This document shows, one piece after another, positions 1 to 12,189 of a DNA stretch of 64,000 nt. The position numbers and the translations under genes are program-made. Origin of the DNA: Camellia lanceoleosa. Lineage: Eukaryota; Streptophyta; Magnoliopsida; Ericales; Theaceae. A model generated the notes under the pieces. It was given only the letters and a program-made list of their open reading frames with translations, did not search any database and was not told the DNA's origin. The stretch's first letter is position 1. Each line of letters begins with the position of its first letter. The stretch spans positions 83,323,647 through 83,387,646 of the forward strand of contig CM045770.1 in NCBI GenBank assembly GCA_025200525.1, read 5' to 3'.

Positions 1-327
1 CTACCTACTGTCACCACCCACCGCCATCCGCCATCTGCCATCCACCTGCCACCACTACCTACCACCACTCGCCACCACCATCCACTCGCTACCATTTTCC
101 ACCACTGTCTTCCGCTACCACCCCTCCCCATCATTTTCCCACACCACTTCTCTCCACCCACCACCCCCCACCACTTGTCATTTCTCACTTTTTATATTTT
201 TAAATTTTTTAAATATTTTGTCTAAACCAAGCGTTTGTAATTTATGTTTTTCTAAAAATAAACAAAAATCAGTTTATAAAATTTTTGTAAATATAAACTG
301 AAAACGTAAACGTTACCAAACAGGCCC
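1..327. repeat. right half of a CCACC-rich MITE
   Basis: Positions 1-190 are a degenerate CCACC/CCATC/CGCCA low-complexity tract. Positions 190-327 are an AT-rich terminal segment ending in CGTTACCAAACAGGCCC. The same order (tract, then terminal segment) recurs at 39115-39971, where a complete element can be seen, so this is the right part of a second copy cut by the window start. The end GGGCCTGTTTGG (reverse strand) followed by TAA resembles Harbinger/Tourist-type termini with a 3-bp target site, but the left end is not visible. Family assignment is an inference. Confidence 0.7.
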
Positions 328-330
328 TAA

Positions 331-3075
331 TTGTGCAATCCACTCGGTTGATTTTGTTTTTTCTTATTTTATTTTATTTGTTATATACTTTAAAAAAATA
401 TAATAAAAAAAAAACTGAGGGAAACATCTATCTGTAAATTTGTGTAAAAATTTTAGTAGAATAACAATTTATTTGGTAGTTCAAATTCTTAAAATTTTAA
501 ACTATATGAGAATAAAGAAATATTTTATTTTAAAAAGACAATAATAGCCTTACAACCATAAGGTTTCGTTTGGGAAGTGGGTTAATTTTTTAACTTTTTT
601 GATTATTTTAACCTGGGGCTAAAAAGTTTGGTTTAAGAAGGGCTTTTGACTTTTTAGCTTTTTTGTGAGAGAAAGAATATAATGATTATGCGTTGGATGT
701 AATGTTTTGTCTTATTGAGCTAATTTTTTTTTTTTTTATGACTATTTTAGCCAAAAAAATCCTCAAATCCAACTTTCCAAACATAGGCTAAACCTTTTTT
801 TCAAGGATTCTTTTTCTTCGTACAACATATTGTTATTTTATTCTGGCTTATTTTGAAAAGTGAGTTAAAAGTCACCTCCCAAAAAATAGCTTTTAACCAT
901 CTTCCTAAAATATCCCTCTCTCTCACTTTCTTCGACATGTTTCAGGATTGTTTTAGGTATAACTTATAAATTAGTTTTTTATTTATTACGAAAAAATGTG
1001 TATAAAAAAAAAAAGGTGATATGCCCTAAATAAGCAAATAAATTAATTTTTTTAGATGTTGTCAAAAGAGACCTCAGATTCGCTATTGCCACCGCCATTA
1101 CCATTCAATTCTAGTTTCTCTAGTTTTTCAATTTAGGATTTCCATCTTCACATCCATGAAGTTCGAAAAATTAAAGCAAAAAAAAGGACCAATTTGCTCC
1201 CATTAGCTAAGTTTTTTCAACAATGATTCATCCCCCTTTTCCCCCCCACCCCCTTTGACCCCCTCTCTCTCATTGGTTACTTTTTCTTTTTTTTTCTGCT
1301 CCTCCAATCACCCCCATACGTAGCAAAGGGAGGTGAGGGGATGACCCCCAAAAGAGGGTCCCAAGCATTATTCAAGTTTTTTTATGTCTCTTTTTTATAG
1401 GTACTATTTGGCATCTCTTATAAAAGTACACTTTTTTTTTATCTTTTCGTCACTTTTCTACTTTTTTGAATATCTTTTTGTAAAAAAATTAAAAAAATAT
1501 ACTTATTTAAATCATTCAAAACATCATATTATTGTCCTGTTAGTAGTTTTTCTCCTTCAATCTCTTTGCTCTTAGTTTGGCATCTTGCCTTCTATTATGT
1601 TTTTCTCATGTTAGGTTAGCATATGATTTTGCTTGTATTTGAATACCAACCTAGTTGGGATTCTTTTATTCAAGCTATAATGCTTTTTCCTCCCCATTTA
1701 TCTTTGAACACTGTACTACAATTTGATACGTCAATATATTTCTTTTTGCCAATTCAAGCTAGTATCATCGGTTATTGCTATTATCACTGTTTACCAAAAC
1801 CATCACTGTCACCGCCACTGTTTGCCATCGCCATCCCTCAACTATTGTTCTATTCATATATTCATCAAGTTTATTTATGACAACGAAATTCCTTGCACAA
1901 TCTTTTTTGATTTGTGTATATTTATTTTTTCTTTTTCTTTTTTTCCTCGTTCTTCTCTTTCTCTCTTTGTTATCTCTCTTCTTATTTTCTCTATATCGCA
2001 CAACAAAAGTCTCTGTTTCAGTGAAATTTAAGTCAAAGAAATTTCACTGTGAGAGTACATGAAACTTTACTTAAAATTAATCATTTTAGAACACTCACTT
2101 TGAATTTTTTATATATAAATTTGAAATTGGAGACTTAATTTTTGTAATTGATTTCAAATTTAGAATTTAGAATTTTTTAACAGAAATCTTTTTGAATTTG
2201 GTCAGTGAAATTTTCACTGTACAAAAGTCAGTAAAATTTTACCATGTTTTCACTTATTTTCCCAACGAAATTTCATAAATTTTTTTAAATGTGTTACATT
2301 GTTCTCTTGTTTAGTAGATCTTGATTAGATAATTATAAAAATATAAATTTGGCAAAAAATAGAAACATAAATAAAATTTTATTAAATTTTCAAATTTTCA
2401 AATTACTTAAAATGTGAAAAACGTTATTGTTGGGGGTATTTTTGTCCATAACATTTTTGGAGTATTGAAAAGTTAGTTGTTCTTATTCTTCTACAAACTT
2501 AGAGGGAGCTGAAAAAAATCCTCCTAAAAAATAAAATATTTGCATAATAATTTAAATGTCATAAAAAAATTCTACAAAAATAAATCTTACAATTATTTAT
2601 CATTTTAAAAACAAATAAAACGATTACAGTTGTCCAAATTATTTAATTTTTACATAAATAAATTGTTTGAAGGACCTTAAAAAATAGCAAGCTGTGAGTG
2701 GTTTTGGCACTCACAACAAGAGTGTTTATGATGGAAAAACAAAAAACCGTTATGCACTAATGTAATTTAATTAATAAAATTATTATGAGTTTTATAATAA
2801 ATAAAACATAGAAGCAAGTAAATTGTGAGAAAAAATTGACTTGTAAGATTGAGATGTGTATGATCATTGTTGTGAGGCTATTATTCCTCCTGACGTGAAG
2901 GTATAATCATGTCTACCAAAAAGATATGAGCAAGTTACGAATTAAAATTGTTAAAATTTTAAATTTTTTTAAAAAAAGGTATCAATAAAGTATTATTTTG
3001 GAAAAATGGTTAAAAGTTGATCTGTTGATCTTTTTTTTTTTATTATTTTTTTTTAATATGTAAAAAATGTGAGAG
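331..3075. other. AT-rich intergenic DNA, no gene seen
   Basis: This stretch is poly-A/poly-T-rich and has only short accidental reading frames with Phe/Ser/Ile-rich, low-complexity translations. No splice-consistent coding, RNA gene or promoter stands out. One MITE-like unit lies at about 563-795 and is listed separately. At about 840-900 there is a further fragment of the same style (AAAAGTGAGTTAAAAG then CTTTTAACCATCTTCC). The remainder is unassigned. Confidence 0.6.
563..795. repeat. MITE family A copy (GTTTGGGAAGT ends)
   Basis: The left end reads GTTTCGTTTGGGAAGTGGG. The right end, reverse-complemented, reads GCCTATGTTTGGAAAGTTGG, so the termini are inverted. The interior has the recurrent words 'acctggggctaaaaag' and 'gagagaaagaatataatgatta'. 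Related units occur near 19790-19990, 20020-20250, 21655-21912, 22010-22235, 27430-27640, 50445-50680, 50780-51045 and 52245-52450. There is no coding capacity. Exact ends and target sites are not certain. Confidence 0.6.
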
Positions 3076-3080
3076 ATGGT

Positions 3081-3823
3081 TGTTGGCTATATAATTTGTA
3101 TTAGTCAATCACAATTCAACACGTAGTATGAAAAAAATAATTTGGGAAGTTAATATAAATTGTTAATCATAGTCAGACACGTGTTAGCCCATATTGATAA
3201 TAATGGGTCTGCGTAGCACTGAAATGATTGAGGGATATAAGGTGATGTGGCCTAACAGTTACTCACAAGGTTCAAATTCAAAATTAAGAGGGAAACTTAA
3301 CTGCAAATATGATGTACTGACTATGAGAGCATGTTTAGCAATCACGAGGGACATTTGACGATTAAAAATTCAATTCGACGGTTATCATTGAGAAGTATAA
3401 ATAATAGAGAATGCCCCAAAAAAAAGATCCAGACGCAATTTAAAAAAATCAGTTTTATTTACTTTATTTTCCCTTCCAATTTTTACAGTTCTTTATATTT
3501 TGTACTTCAAATTCTCGTACTGCACTCCATTCATAGGAGTAGTTTCAAATAGCTTGTTCTTTGTAAACCTCTCGATTTGGGTCAGATCATTGTAAGTTTT
3601 TCATTTTACTTAATAAAATTCTGAAATTATTCTTCACTTGGTTGTTATTTACTAAATTCTTCTAAAAAACCCACCCGCAAAAGTCTTTTTTATTGAGGCT
3701 GAAAGAATTAAAACACAATCGTCTGATAATTGGTTGGCAATTAATCTTTTGTAAGGACTGATTGATCCTTACTGGTACGCTTAAAATTACAATACTAACC
3801 TTCGAAAGTCAAAAAAGTCAATA
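3081..3823 (+). repeat. 5' LTR of Tat element
   Basis: It starts TGTTGGCTATATAATTTG and ends with a decayed CAATA in place of CAACA. It aligns throughout with 18011-18755. Shared landmarks include AGTCAGACAC, GGTGATGTGGCC, CATTCATAGGAGTAGTTTC and CTGATAATTGGTTGGCAATT. 743 bp. Most differences from the 3' LTR are C/T or G/A. It is preceded by ATGGT, the target-site copy. Confidence 0.9.
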
Positions 3824-3850
3824 TATATTTTTGGCACACCCGGTGGGACT
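3824..3850 (+). other. candidate primer binding site region
   Basis: The first bases after the LTR contain TTTTTGGCACACCCGGTGGG just ahead of the gag start at 3858. A primer site is expected here by position. I could not match it confidently to a particular tRNA 3' end, so this is a positional call only. Confidence 0.45.
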
Positions 3851-3857
3851 AATTAAA

Positions 3858-6800
3858 ATGGCTAGACATAGAAAACAATGAGAAAATGAACGCCTAGAAG
3901 AAGGTGTGGAATGAGAGGTATAGGTACCTGATCTAGAGGATAATGTGATAACACATCTTATGGAAGCACCTATCTCAACAGAACTTATGATCGAACAGAC
4001 CAGTAATGCAAAACATGCACCACATGTCCAAAATATTGGACGGGACCATGGAATTGGATCATTCACTGTTCCATCTGCTCATCCAATGAATCCATGGGAA
4101 GGCCTAGTAGATGCCATGGGATAGCAGTTAATGAACATAATGGAAAGATGGGATTTATCGATCGGATGAATGCCCATCAACTAACTATCACAAGGCATAT
4201 GGAGAAAAATTCAAACGTTCCTCAGCAAAGATTGACTAAAGATAAACAGCATATGCAAAGTAATAGACATACTAATGGTCAGACTGGTAATCAAAATTAT
4301 GAAAGACCATCACCTATACCTCAGTCTTGGTATGAGCCTCTTTCGAGGCCTATGATAAATCAAAATGCCTCATTACCTAACAGCGAAGCCATACAAATTG
4401 GTGGATCTGGGTCAACACAAGAAAATGGCATGAGAATACTTCCAAATCCCATGTTCGAAGCCATACTTGGCACAATGGGGTTCACTAATCCCTTGTTCGA
4501 ATTCGCACCCAGGAAGTTATAAGGGTTTCCTGCGACTGGAAGAGAAACAACACATTCCTCCTATTACAGCACCTTTTGCAGGACAAACTCAGAGAGGTCA
4601 ACCATACCCTCAACAACAGCCAGTACCATAGGGACAGCCAGTCCCAAATATACCTCCCTATGGACCAAGAGGACCTCAGGCACAAGGTTTTCCACCAAAT
4701 CCTTTGTTTATTCCTCCAGTTGTAGTCTAACAAGTACAAAATATGGTTCCTAGGGACTACATTGCTGATATTGTCAAAGAAATATGTGGACCTATGGCTC
4801 TGGGGGTTTAAACTCCTGTGTATAACAAGCCATACCCAGAATGGGTGGATAAGGTACATGAATACTTAAGAAGGTTTAGAATACCAGCCTTTGCTCTTTT
4901 TTATGGGAATGAAAACCAGTCAACAGTAGAACACATTGCTAGGTTAAGCTGCAATATGGTGAATTTACCAATAATAATTACATGAAGTTAAGACTTTTTC
5001 AAATTCTCTAAGCTGGGCTGACTTTTTGTATGGTATTTTAACTTTACACCTGGCTCTATCCAAACTTGCCAGCAAATAGAGGACGCATTTCATGCCCAAT
5101 TCTTCCAAATGGCGCCAGAAGTTTCCATGGTAGACTTGGCAAAGTTAAGTCAAAGGCCTGATGAGAAGGCTGTTCAATTTATTACCAGATTCAAAGAGAT
5201 CGAAACAAGTGTATGGTCATTCTACCAGAGCCTGAATTTGTGACATTGGCTCAAAATGGTTTAGAGTTTAGGCTTTGAAAGAAGTTTGACTCAATTGAGT
5301 TTCGAGACTTAATGGAATTAACCTATAAGGTGTCTAAATATGAATCATTACTTGAGGAAGAACAAGACCGAAGTAATGCATCATACAAGACTTATTATAG
5401 ATATCCTAATTATAAGATTGATGTAGCAGAGATCGTAGGAAAAAAGCCTGTGATCTGCGATGCGTTAATTCATAAAGACACTATAATAGACTAGTAGTTT
5501 AAAAAGAAAGACCTTCATAGCAAATACTCTTTCGATTTAATGAAGGCAGATGACATTTTTGATCATTTGCTTATGCAATTTCCTAAAGTAACCAAAATGA
5601 GTTAAAATTCCTCCTCCAAAAGAACTTAAAAGGAAATTATATTGTAAATCGCATAATTCTTGGTATCACTCAACTAAAAACTGTATTGTTTTTTGGGACA
5701 AGATCCAACAGCATATTCGAAAGGGAAGTTTAAAATTCGGCTAAAGCAAAAAAGCTATGAGGGTGACACTAATCCATTCCCAGCGATTAGAGAAGTTACA
5801 ACCAATGTTATTGTGCCAGACTTCCAGAACTTATCCTTGAAGGAATTGGAAAAGGTTAATGTGCAGATGCATGTTGCCAGCCAGACTACTGTCAAGAAAG
5901 ATACCAGAAGTTCACGGCGATGAATGGGCAGGGGCTTTGCAGACTAAAGGAGGACTCTAATGAGAAGGCCTTTGGATGATGACTCTTTAGAGGTAGGTTA
6001 TGCAAAGCATGTGTCCCATATGCAGGTTAAGTTATAAATGGTTGAAAATGCTCCAAATTGATGGGAAACAGTATTACAAGGATATGTAGAAATGCCCTAA
6101 ACCAACCAGTACCTACAACAAAAGGCCATACCCAACTGGTCCCAGACAGCAGCCATTCTTAGCTGGACCAACAGCTACTAGGGTGTATTCCGAAGGCAAA
6201 AGACCTCTACATGAGTTCAGACCATCTAACTACTATAGGATAGAGGGCAATCATCCTGAGAGGAGGCTTGAAGTAGGCTCAAGTTATGGGATCAGAGCCA
6301 GAGATTGGTCTCCTAGACTAGCCTCAAACAAGATAGAAGGTAGCCACCCTGATGGAAGACTTGAATTAGGCTCAAGACAAGGGATTAGGGCCAAACAGTG
6401 GCCTCCACAGACAGCTTTAAAGCTAGCTTCAAAGGCAGAAATAGCTAGTTCAGCAATTTAGCTAGTGAGTTCATGGGTACCTGGGGTTTCAGATTGGTTT
6501 GTCATACAGAACAAGCCTAAAGAAATGCCTACCTAGAGAAGTATTGTTGGAGACGAGGTAGGATGGTTAAACCTCCCTTGGTGGCTTCAAATAATTGGGT
6601 GTTACTGAAGCATCCAAAAACAAAGGAACCAAATATTGTTCCAGTAATTTCTAGGTCCCAAATGAGGAAGATCCAACAAAGGTACACTCAGTACCAAAAG
6701 GATCTGAAGGAAAGTGGGGAGAGTTCTTTATTGGCCCAGCTAAAAAGCCAGACAGAGGAAAGAGAAAGCCCAAAATTGGACCATAGTCCAAAATTGACTC

Positions 6801-7260
6801 CTCAGAATAGAAGAAGTTTCAGCAAGGAGCAGTTGGCTAAAATTCACTCTGAACTGAAAGTCAAGAAAAGATCCAGCTTAGTTGGTCTTAAAAAGGCTTT
6901 GATGGAAAGCGACAGTGAGATAGAATGAGAAGTTGACCTAGGCCAAAGGGAAGAGATAGTTGAGAAGGAGATGTTTGAAGCCTTCATGGCTGAACAGACA
7001 TTTTTGGTCGAAAAATCATCAGGAATAAACCATTCGAAGGAAGTCACTAGTACTGAAGTGCTAAAATGTAGAATGTTTCTAAAATGGCGAACAAGTTAGT
7101 ATGGAAAAAAAAACAAGTTCAGCCAGAAGTTCAGTTTGGCTCATTTCCTCCAGTGTCAGTAAATATGGTGCATATACTACCACAGGAGTTCCAAGCTGAA
7201 GATGGAAACCAAGAAGGTCAGGAGATTAACCATATTCCAGTTTCTAGTGAAGATTCATAG
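3858..7260 (+). pseudogene. Tat gag (broken)
   Basis: Gag forms the capsid and nucleocapsid of the element. The likely start is the ATG at 3858 (MARHRKQ, then a stop). A conserved capsid segment is readable at about 4835-5210: PYPEWVDKVHEYLRRFRIP, then FTPGSIQTCQQIEDAFHAQF and VDLAKLSQRPDEKAVQFIT, typical of plant retrotransposon gag. A zinc-knuckle-like stretch (YCKSHNSWYHSTKNC) sits at about 5638-5685. The downstream spacer at 6225-6440 holds two tandem 31-residue repeats (RIEGNHP.. and KIEGSHP..). Open segments at 4094-4522, 5693-5923, 6183-6461 and 6563-6928 are separated by stops and frameshifts, so no full gag is made. Many stops are TAG or TAA where CAG, TGG or CAA would be expected. 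Confidence 0.85.
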
Positions 7261-7329
7261 ATTAGAATGATTCAAGATGAATCCAAAGTGGCTACATCGA
7301 TGGAAGCGAGGCGAGTGAGAAAGAAGTGA

Positions 7330-8095
7330 GTATTAATCTCTCATATCCATTTGAGTATCCTACAACATTCATGACACAACATGTCAAGCTCTTGTATATC
7401 AAGGCTTTTTTCGATGGGATACAGATGAATAGGGTATTGGTGAATAATGGAGTAGATGAACTGCTTTGAAATTCTCTTTGAAGAAACTAGGAAAAGAAAC
7501 CCTAGATTAATCCCAACCAAAGACAACCATTCTTTGGTTTTGCTAAAGATAAACAGATGGCTCAGGGCATTTTGCCCATTAACCTGAGTGTGAGAACTAG
7601 AGATTGCATGACAACATTCTTTGTTATTGATAGTAATGCTAAGTATAATGCTTTACTTGGCAGGGATTGGATTCACACCAACAAATGTGTGCATTCCTCT
7701 CTACATCAGAAGATAATGATGGCCTTGTGCAATGGAGAGATAGAGGAGATCAATACAGACCCTCAACCCTTTGTTGCTTGTGCTGACTTTGCAGAGGCCA
7801 AGTTGTATACTAAAGGAGTAACACCACTCAATATATTGAAAAAAACTGATGATTCAGCCGAAGTGATGGCTAATGAGGAAGTAGCACACCTGAAGCACTT
7901 GGTACAGAAGAGTGCTGATGAAGAATTCGTTATCAAAGATGATAATAATGCCTGGTTGTGGGCAAGAAGATAAAACCCAAGAAGCCAAACCCTTGGCTTT
8001 AGTCAAGTTTTCAGCATTGGACTTGAAAGCAATAATCCAAAAAGTTCAGGAACAAAAGAAGGAAGCCATAGTAGTTGGCTATAAGCAGAAATAAC
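7330..8095 (+). pseudogene. Tat aspartic protease region (broken)
   Basis: This is the retropepsin part of pol. At about 7385-7465 the frame reads YIKAFFDGIQMNRVLVNNGV, matching the segment that carries the catalytic Asp-x-Gly of plant gypsy proteases. The expected Asp is Asn here. After a frameshift, 7557-7970 reads QGILPINLSVRTRDCMTTF and YNALLGRDWIH, the conserved second half of the protease fold. An open tail rich in Glu and Lys (GDEE-type linker) follows to about 8094. The catalytic change and the frameshift mean this protease should be inactive. Confidence 0.8.
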
Positions 8096-8349
8096 AACAG
8101 TCTAAACCTTTGACCTTTGATAAATACTGTGCATTGGACATCGAAACAAAAGTCCAGGAAATATAGAAAGAAGAAGCCTTATGGACAAACTTTGTCTATG
8201 AGGAAGAAGGCAAAGATATTGAATTAGAGAAAATGGGAGCAGAACAAAGCAAAGAAATTGCTTCGAAGATAAAAGAAATAAAAAAAGAAGCATTAGTGAG
8301 TTCTTAAATATAAGACCCCTTGGAAGAAGTTAATTTAGGAAAAGGTTCT

Positions 8350-9780
8350 ATACAGCAACCCACTTACATCAGTGCTTAGTTAAGTGCTCTTGATAGGGAC
8401 CAGTTATTGATGGTCTTAAAGAGATATAAAGATGGTTTTGCATGGTCTTATAATAAACTGCCAAGATTGGATAGGTCATTAGTGGAACATAGGCTCCCTA
8501 CAAAACCTAATTTCAAGCCATACAAGTATAAGCCAAGAAGGATGAGTCCTGAAGTGATTTAAAAAGTCAAGTAGGAAATTCTTAGGCTTCTTAAGGTAGG
8601 CCTTATTAGAACAGCTAGATATGTTGAATGGCTATCCAATATTGTGCCTATGGTTAAAAAGAATGGTAAAATGAGGATATGCACCGATTTTAGAAACCTG
8701 AATTTAGCAACTCCAAAAGATGAGTACTCCATGCCCATAGTAGATTTATTGGTGGATAGTTCAACAGGACACAGGATTTTATGTATGATGGATGGGCATT
8801 CTGGTTATAACCAAATCTGCATTGCAGAGGAGGATGTCTATAAGACAACATTCAGATGTCTTGGGAACATTGGCACATTCGAATGGGTTAAAATGCCATT
8901 TGGCCTAAAGAATGCTGGGGCTACATATCAAAGGGCAATGAATACTATCTTTCATGATCTCATTGGAGAGTATTTAGAGTGTTACATTGATGACATTTTA
9001 GTAAAACTCAGTCCATGGAGGAACATTTGTTTCACTTGGAAGCAGCTTTCGAAAGAATGAGAAAGTTCAAGTTAAAGCTTAATCCTCTCAAATATGCTTT
9101 TGGTGTATCAGCTGGAAACTTCTTGGGCTATGTAGTACACAAGAAGGGAATACAAATTGATCAGAATAAAGCCAAAGCCATCATTGAAGCTAAGCCTCCA
9201 TCAAGTAAGAAAGAAGTACAAAAATTCCTTGGACAGGTTAATTTTCTTCGAAGATTTATTTCTACACTGCAGAGAAAACTAAAGCATTTTCTTCCTTATT
9301 AAGGTTGAAAGATGAAGAGGAGTTTGTATGGACAACAGAGTATCAAACTACTTTCGAAGGAATTAAAGCCTACTGGGCCAAGCCTCTCGTGCTGATGCCA
9401 CCAAAGAGTGATAAGCCCTTGAAGTTGTACATTCTTTGCGATGAGAAGATTCATTAGGAGTTTTCTTAGCCCATGACAATGAAGAAGGCAAAGAGCAAGC
9501 AGTTTATTACCTTAATAGGTTTTTAAATTCTTGTAAATGTAAATATTCAGTTGTAGAAAAGCTGTCCTTGTATTGTATTTTGCTGCAATGAAACTAAGAT
9601 ACTATCTTTTACCTACAATTGTCTCGGTAATTACAACTACAGATTTGGTTAAGTATATGTTATCTAGACATATGTTAAGAGGAAGAATTGGCAAATGGAT
9701 ACTAGCTTTATTAGAATTTCATCTAGAACATGTCCCCCAAAAAGCAGTAAAAGGACAAGTTTTAGCTAATTTCTTGGCAG
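8350..9780 (+). pseudogene. Tat reverse transcriptase and gypsy-type RNase H (broken)
   Basis: The RT motifs are in order: a proline-rich entry (EHRLPTKPNFKPYKYKPRR, about 8490), KKNGKMRICTDFRNLN (8655), MMDGHSGYNQI (8785), FRCLGNIGTFEWVKMPFGLKNAGATYQ (split region at 8852-8930) and the catalytic YIDDILV (8984). A frameshift follows, after which 9015-9299 carries the connection domain (LNPLKYAFGVSAGNFLGYVV and KKEVQKFLGQVNFLRRFI). The RNase H part (9300-9780) is only a remnant: VWTTEYQTTFEGIKAYWAKP, PLKLYILCDEKIH, then stops. The catalytic YxDD is intact, but there are at least two frameshifts and two stops, so this copy cannot make active enzyme. Confidence 0.9.
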
Positions 9781-9787
9781 ATCATCC

Positions 9788-10294
9788 ATGTCGCATGAAA
9801 ACCAAGAGATAATGGATCTTGGTATGGTTAATATTGAGCCATGGCAAATGTGGTTTGATGGATCAAAAACCTATGGTCTAACTGGAATTAGTGTGGTGAT
9901 TAAGTCACCACAAGGAGTAGAAACTACACATGATTTCAGAGTTGATGAAATTACTTGTTCTAATAATCAAGCTGAATATGAAACTTTAATAATGGGACTG
10001 AAAATGCTTATTAGATTACAAGCTCATACAATTGCTATATTTAGGGATTCTTAATTGGTGGTCAACCAAGTGAAAGGAATTTTCAAATGTCAAAGTGCAA
10101 GTATGTTGGTATACTATGTTGTTGCCTTACATTTGCTTTCTCAATTTCAAATAGCAAATGTGACTTATATCCCAAGATTCATGAATAACAAAGCCAATGA
10201 TGTGGCTCAGAAAGTTTCAAATTTTAGGAGAAGGAATGACACTCAAATGAACATAAGTAAAGCAACATCAAAAATTAATACCACCTTTAACTGA
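9788..10294 (+). pseudogene. archaeal-type (second) RNase H domain of Tat pol
   Basis: This is a second RNase H between the gypsy RNase H and integrase, the feature that separates Tat from other Ty3/gypsy lineages. The frame reads WQMWFDGSKTYGLTGISVVI (first Asp), then TCSNNQAEYETLIMGLKML (conserved NNxAEYE), then IFRDS followed by a stop. After the stop comes LVVNQVKGIFKCQSASMLVY, where DSQLVVNQV would be expected. The stop at 10052-10054 thus replaces a Gln codon (TAA for CAA). The tail ANVTYIPRFMNNKANDVAQ is also typical. Apart from that one stop the domain is well preserved. Confidence 0.85.
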
Positions 10295-10301
10295 AAGGAA
10301 T

Positions 10302-12062
10302 GTGGTGTTAGAAGTCAATCATAATGACTTACAAGACCAAGATTGGAGGCATCCAATAATGCAGTACCTAACTAGCCTATCTTCGAAAGCCAGCAGAAAG
10401 ATCAAATTACAATCTATGCAATACATAGTGTATGGTAATGCTATTTACAAAAGTGGAGCAGATTGGTTGTTATTGGAATGTCTAGGGCCAAAGGAGGCAT
10501 TGACGGCCGTGGCTGAAGTTCATGAAGGTATCTGTGGTGCTCATCAGCCTGGTGTGAAGATGAGATGCCTACTTCAAAGACATTCCTACTATTAGCTAAC
10601 TATCCTTAAAGATTATATAGAGTATGCTAGAGGTTTCCAGGCATGCCAAAAGCATGGCACGATAAGACATGTACCAATAACTGATTTACATGCAGTTGTG
10701 AAGCTTTGGCCATTTAGAGGATAGGCTATGGATATGATAGGGAAAATACATCCACCCTCTTCGAAGTATCATTGTTTCATCTTATTGGCCACAGACTACT
10801 TTACTAAGTGGATCGAAGCTAAACCATATAAGGCTATAGACCAAACTAAAGTTATTGGATTTATTGGGGGTGTTTGGTGGGGCTTTTTTTAGCTAACTTA
10901 TGGCTTCTAGCTTTTAAAAAGTTATTTTGGACTGTTTGGTTAAACTTATTTCAAACAGCTTATGATTCTAACAACTTATTTTAAGTTAAAAAAGCTGATT
11001 CTGAGAAGCTGTTCACCTCTTACTTTTGATTATCAGCTTCTGCTGTGGACATGTTGATTCACGGTTATACTCTTAGATTTTTTTATTTTTTATTTTTTTA
11101 AAAATAGAAAAAGACCCAAATGGATTATAGAATATTATTATTATTTTTTATGAGAAATGTAGACAAATAGTGAATAATAAAAAATAAAAGTTAATTGAAA
11201 AAAGCTACTTCACAGCTTATTTAACAAACACTACTCAACAACTTAAATCTATAATCCAACAGTTACACCAAACAGATTAACAGTTTATGATTAAAGTCAT
11301 AATCTATAATCTGTTAAGCTATAATCTATAATCTGTTCTAACAGCTACACTAAACAGGACCATTAAAGATCTAATTCACAGGTTTGGCATCCCATAGACC
11401 ATAACTGTGGATAATAGGACTGTATTTGATGGGAATATGGTAAAGTCTTTTGTGGCAGAGTTTGGAATTAACCTTGTTAATTCTACTCCTATTATGCACA
11501 AGCAAATGGTCAGGCAGAATTATCAAATAAGTCTTTGAAAAAAAGAATACAGGGAGTTGTGGAAGACAATCATAGGGATTGACATAACTTACTGTTGAAT
11601 GTATTATGGGCTTATAGGACTTCTCCAAAATCAAGTATAAGAAGTGTTACCTGTAGAAATTAACATCATGTCCTTGAGGGTGAAATGCCAAAATCAATTA
11701 GTTTCTGAGTAGTACCATCAGAGCATGTTCTTGGAATTAGAAAATGTGGATGAAGCTAGAATTTTGGCATTAAATAGCATTCTTTTTCAAAAAAAAGAAA
11801 GCAGCCAAAAACTATAATAAGAAAGTCAAGCACATTAGCTTTGATGAAGGTGATTTGGTATGAAAGACAATATTTTCAATAGGAATTAAAAGCTATAAGT
11901 TTGGCAAATGATCACCCAATTGGAAAAGACCATATCAAGTTCATAGAGTCTTGCCTTAGGAAGCATACCATATGAGAAATTTGAATATGTATGTACACCC
12001 TAAGAAAATTAATGGCAGGTACTTGAAGCCTTATTATCCAACTGTATAGGAAACACAAGAAG
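10302..12062 (+). pseudogene. Tat integrase (broken, interrupted by a MITE)
   Basis: The zinc-binding N-terminal part is at 10380-10660 (VHEGICGAHQPGVKMRCLLQ, then ARGFQACQKHG). The catalytic core begins ATDYFTKWIEAKPYKAIDQT at about 10788. It is cut at 10865 by a 496-bp MITE and resumes at 11365 with IKDLIHRFGIP, then TVDNRTVFDGN. After that, the region of the catalytic Glu is frameshifted. C-terminal segments (SLRVKCQNQLV, MFLELENVDEARILALNSIL) are readable to about 11790. The better-preserved counterpart is on the minus strand at 62509-63574. Convergent with the antisense gene, whose end lies only about 130 bp away. Confidence 0.88.
10866..11361. mobile_element. MITE inserted in integrase, 3-bp target duplication ATT
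   Basis: The left end is GGGGGTGTTTGGTGGGGC. The right end, reverse-complemented, is GGTCCTGTTTAGTGTAGC. The element is flanked by ATT at 10863-10865 and 11362-11364. The right-arm copy (near 63233-63245, reverse strand) has the uninterrupted site (GGATTTATTAAAGATC), which proves the boundaries. 496 bp, non-coding, AT-rich. The termini and 3-bp target site suggest a Harbinger-like non-autonomous element. The superfamily is inferred. Confidence 0.88.
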
Positions 12063-12189
12063 TATAGTAAATGCTAAACAAAAGAAGTATGAAAACACTC
12101 AAATAATAAATAAAGAATTCATTTCATAAGGAGTTAAGTATATGCAGCCATAGATTGGCCCAAAAGTCAGTACAATGTTTCAGTTATTC

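Noticed and set aside
1384..2062. Overlapping Phe/Ser/Ile-rich frames on both strands
   Set aside because: Low-complexity AT-rich sequence with no domain, splice structure or second copy.
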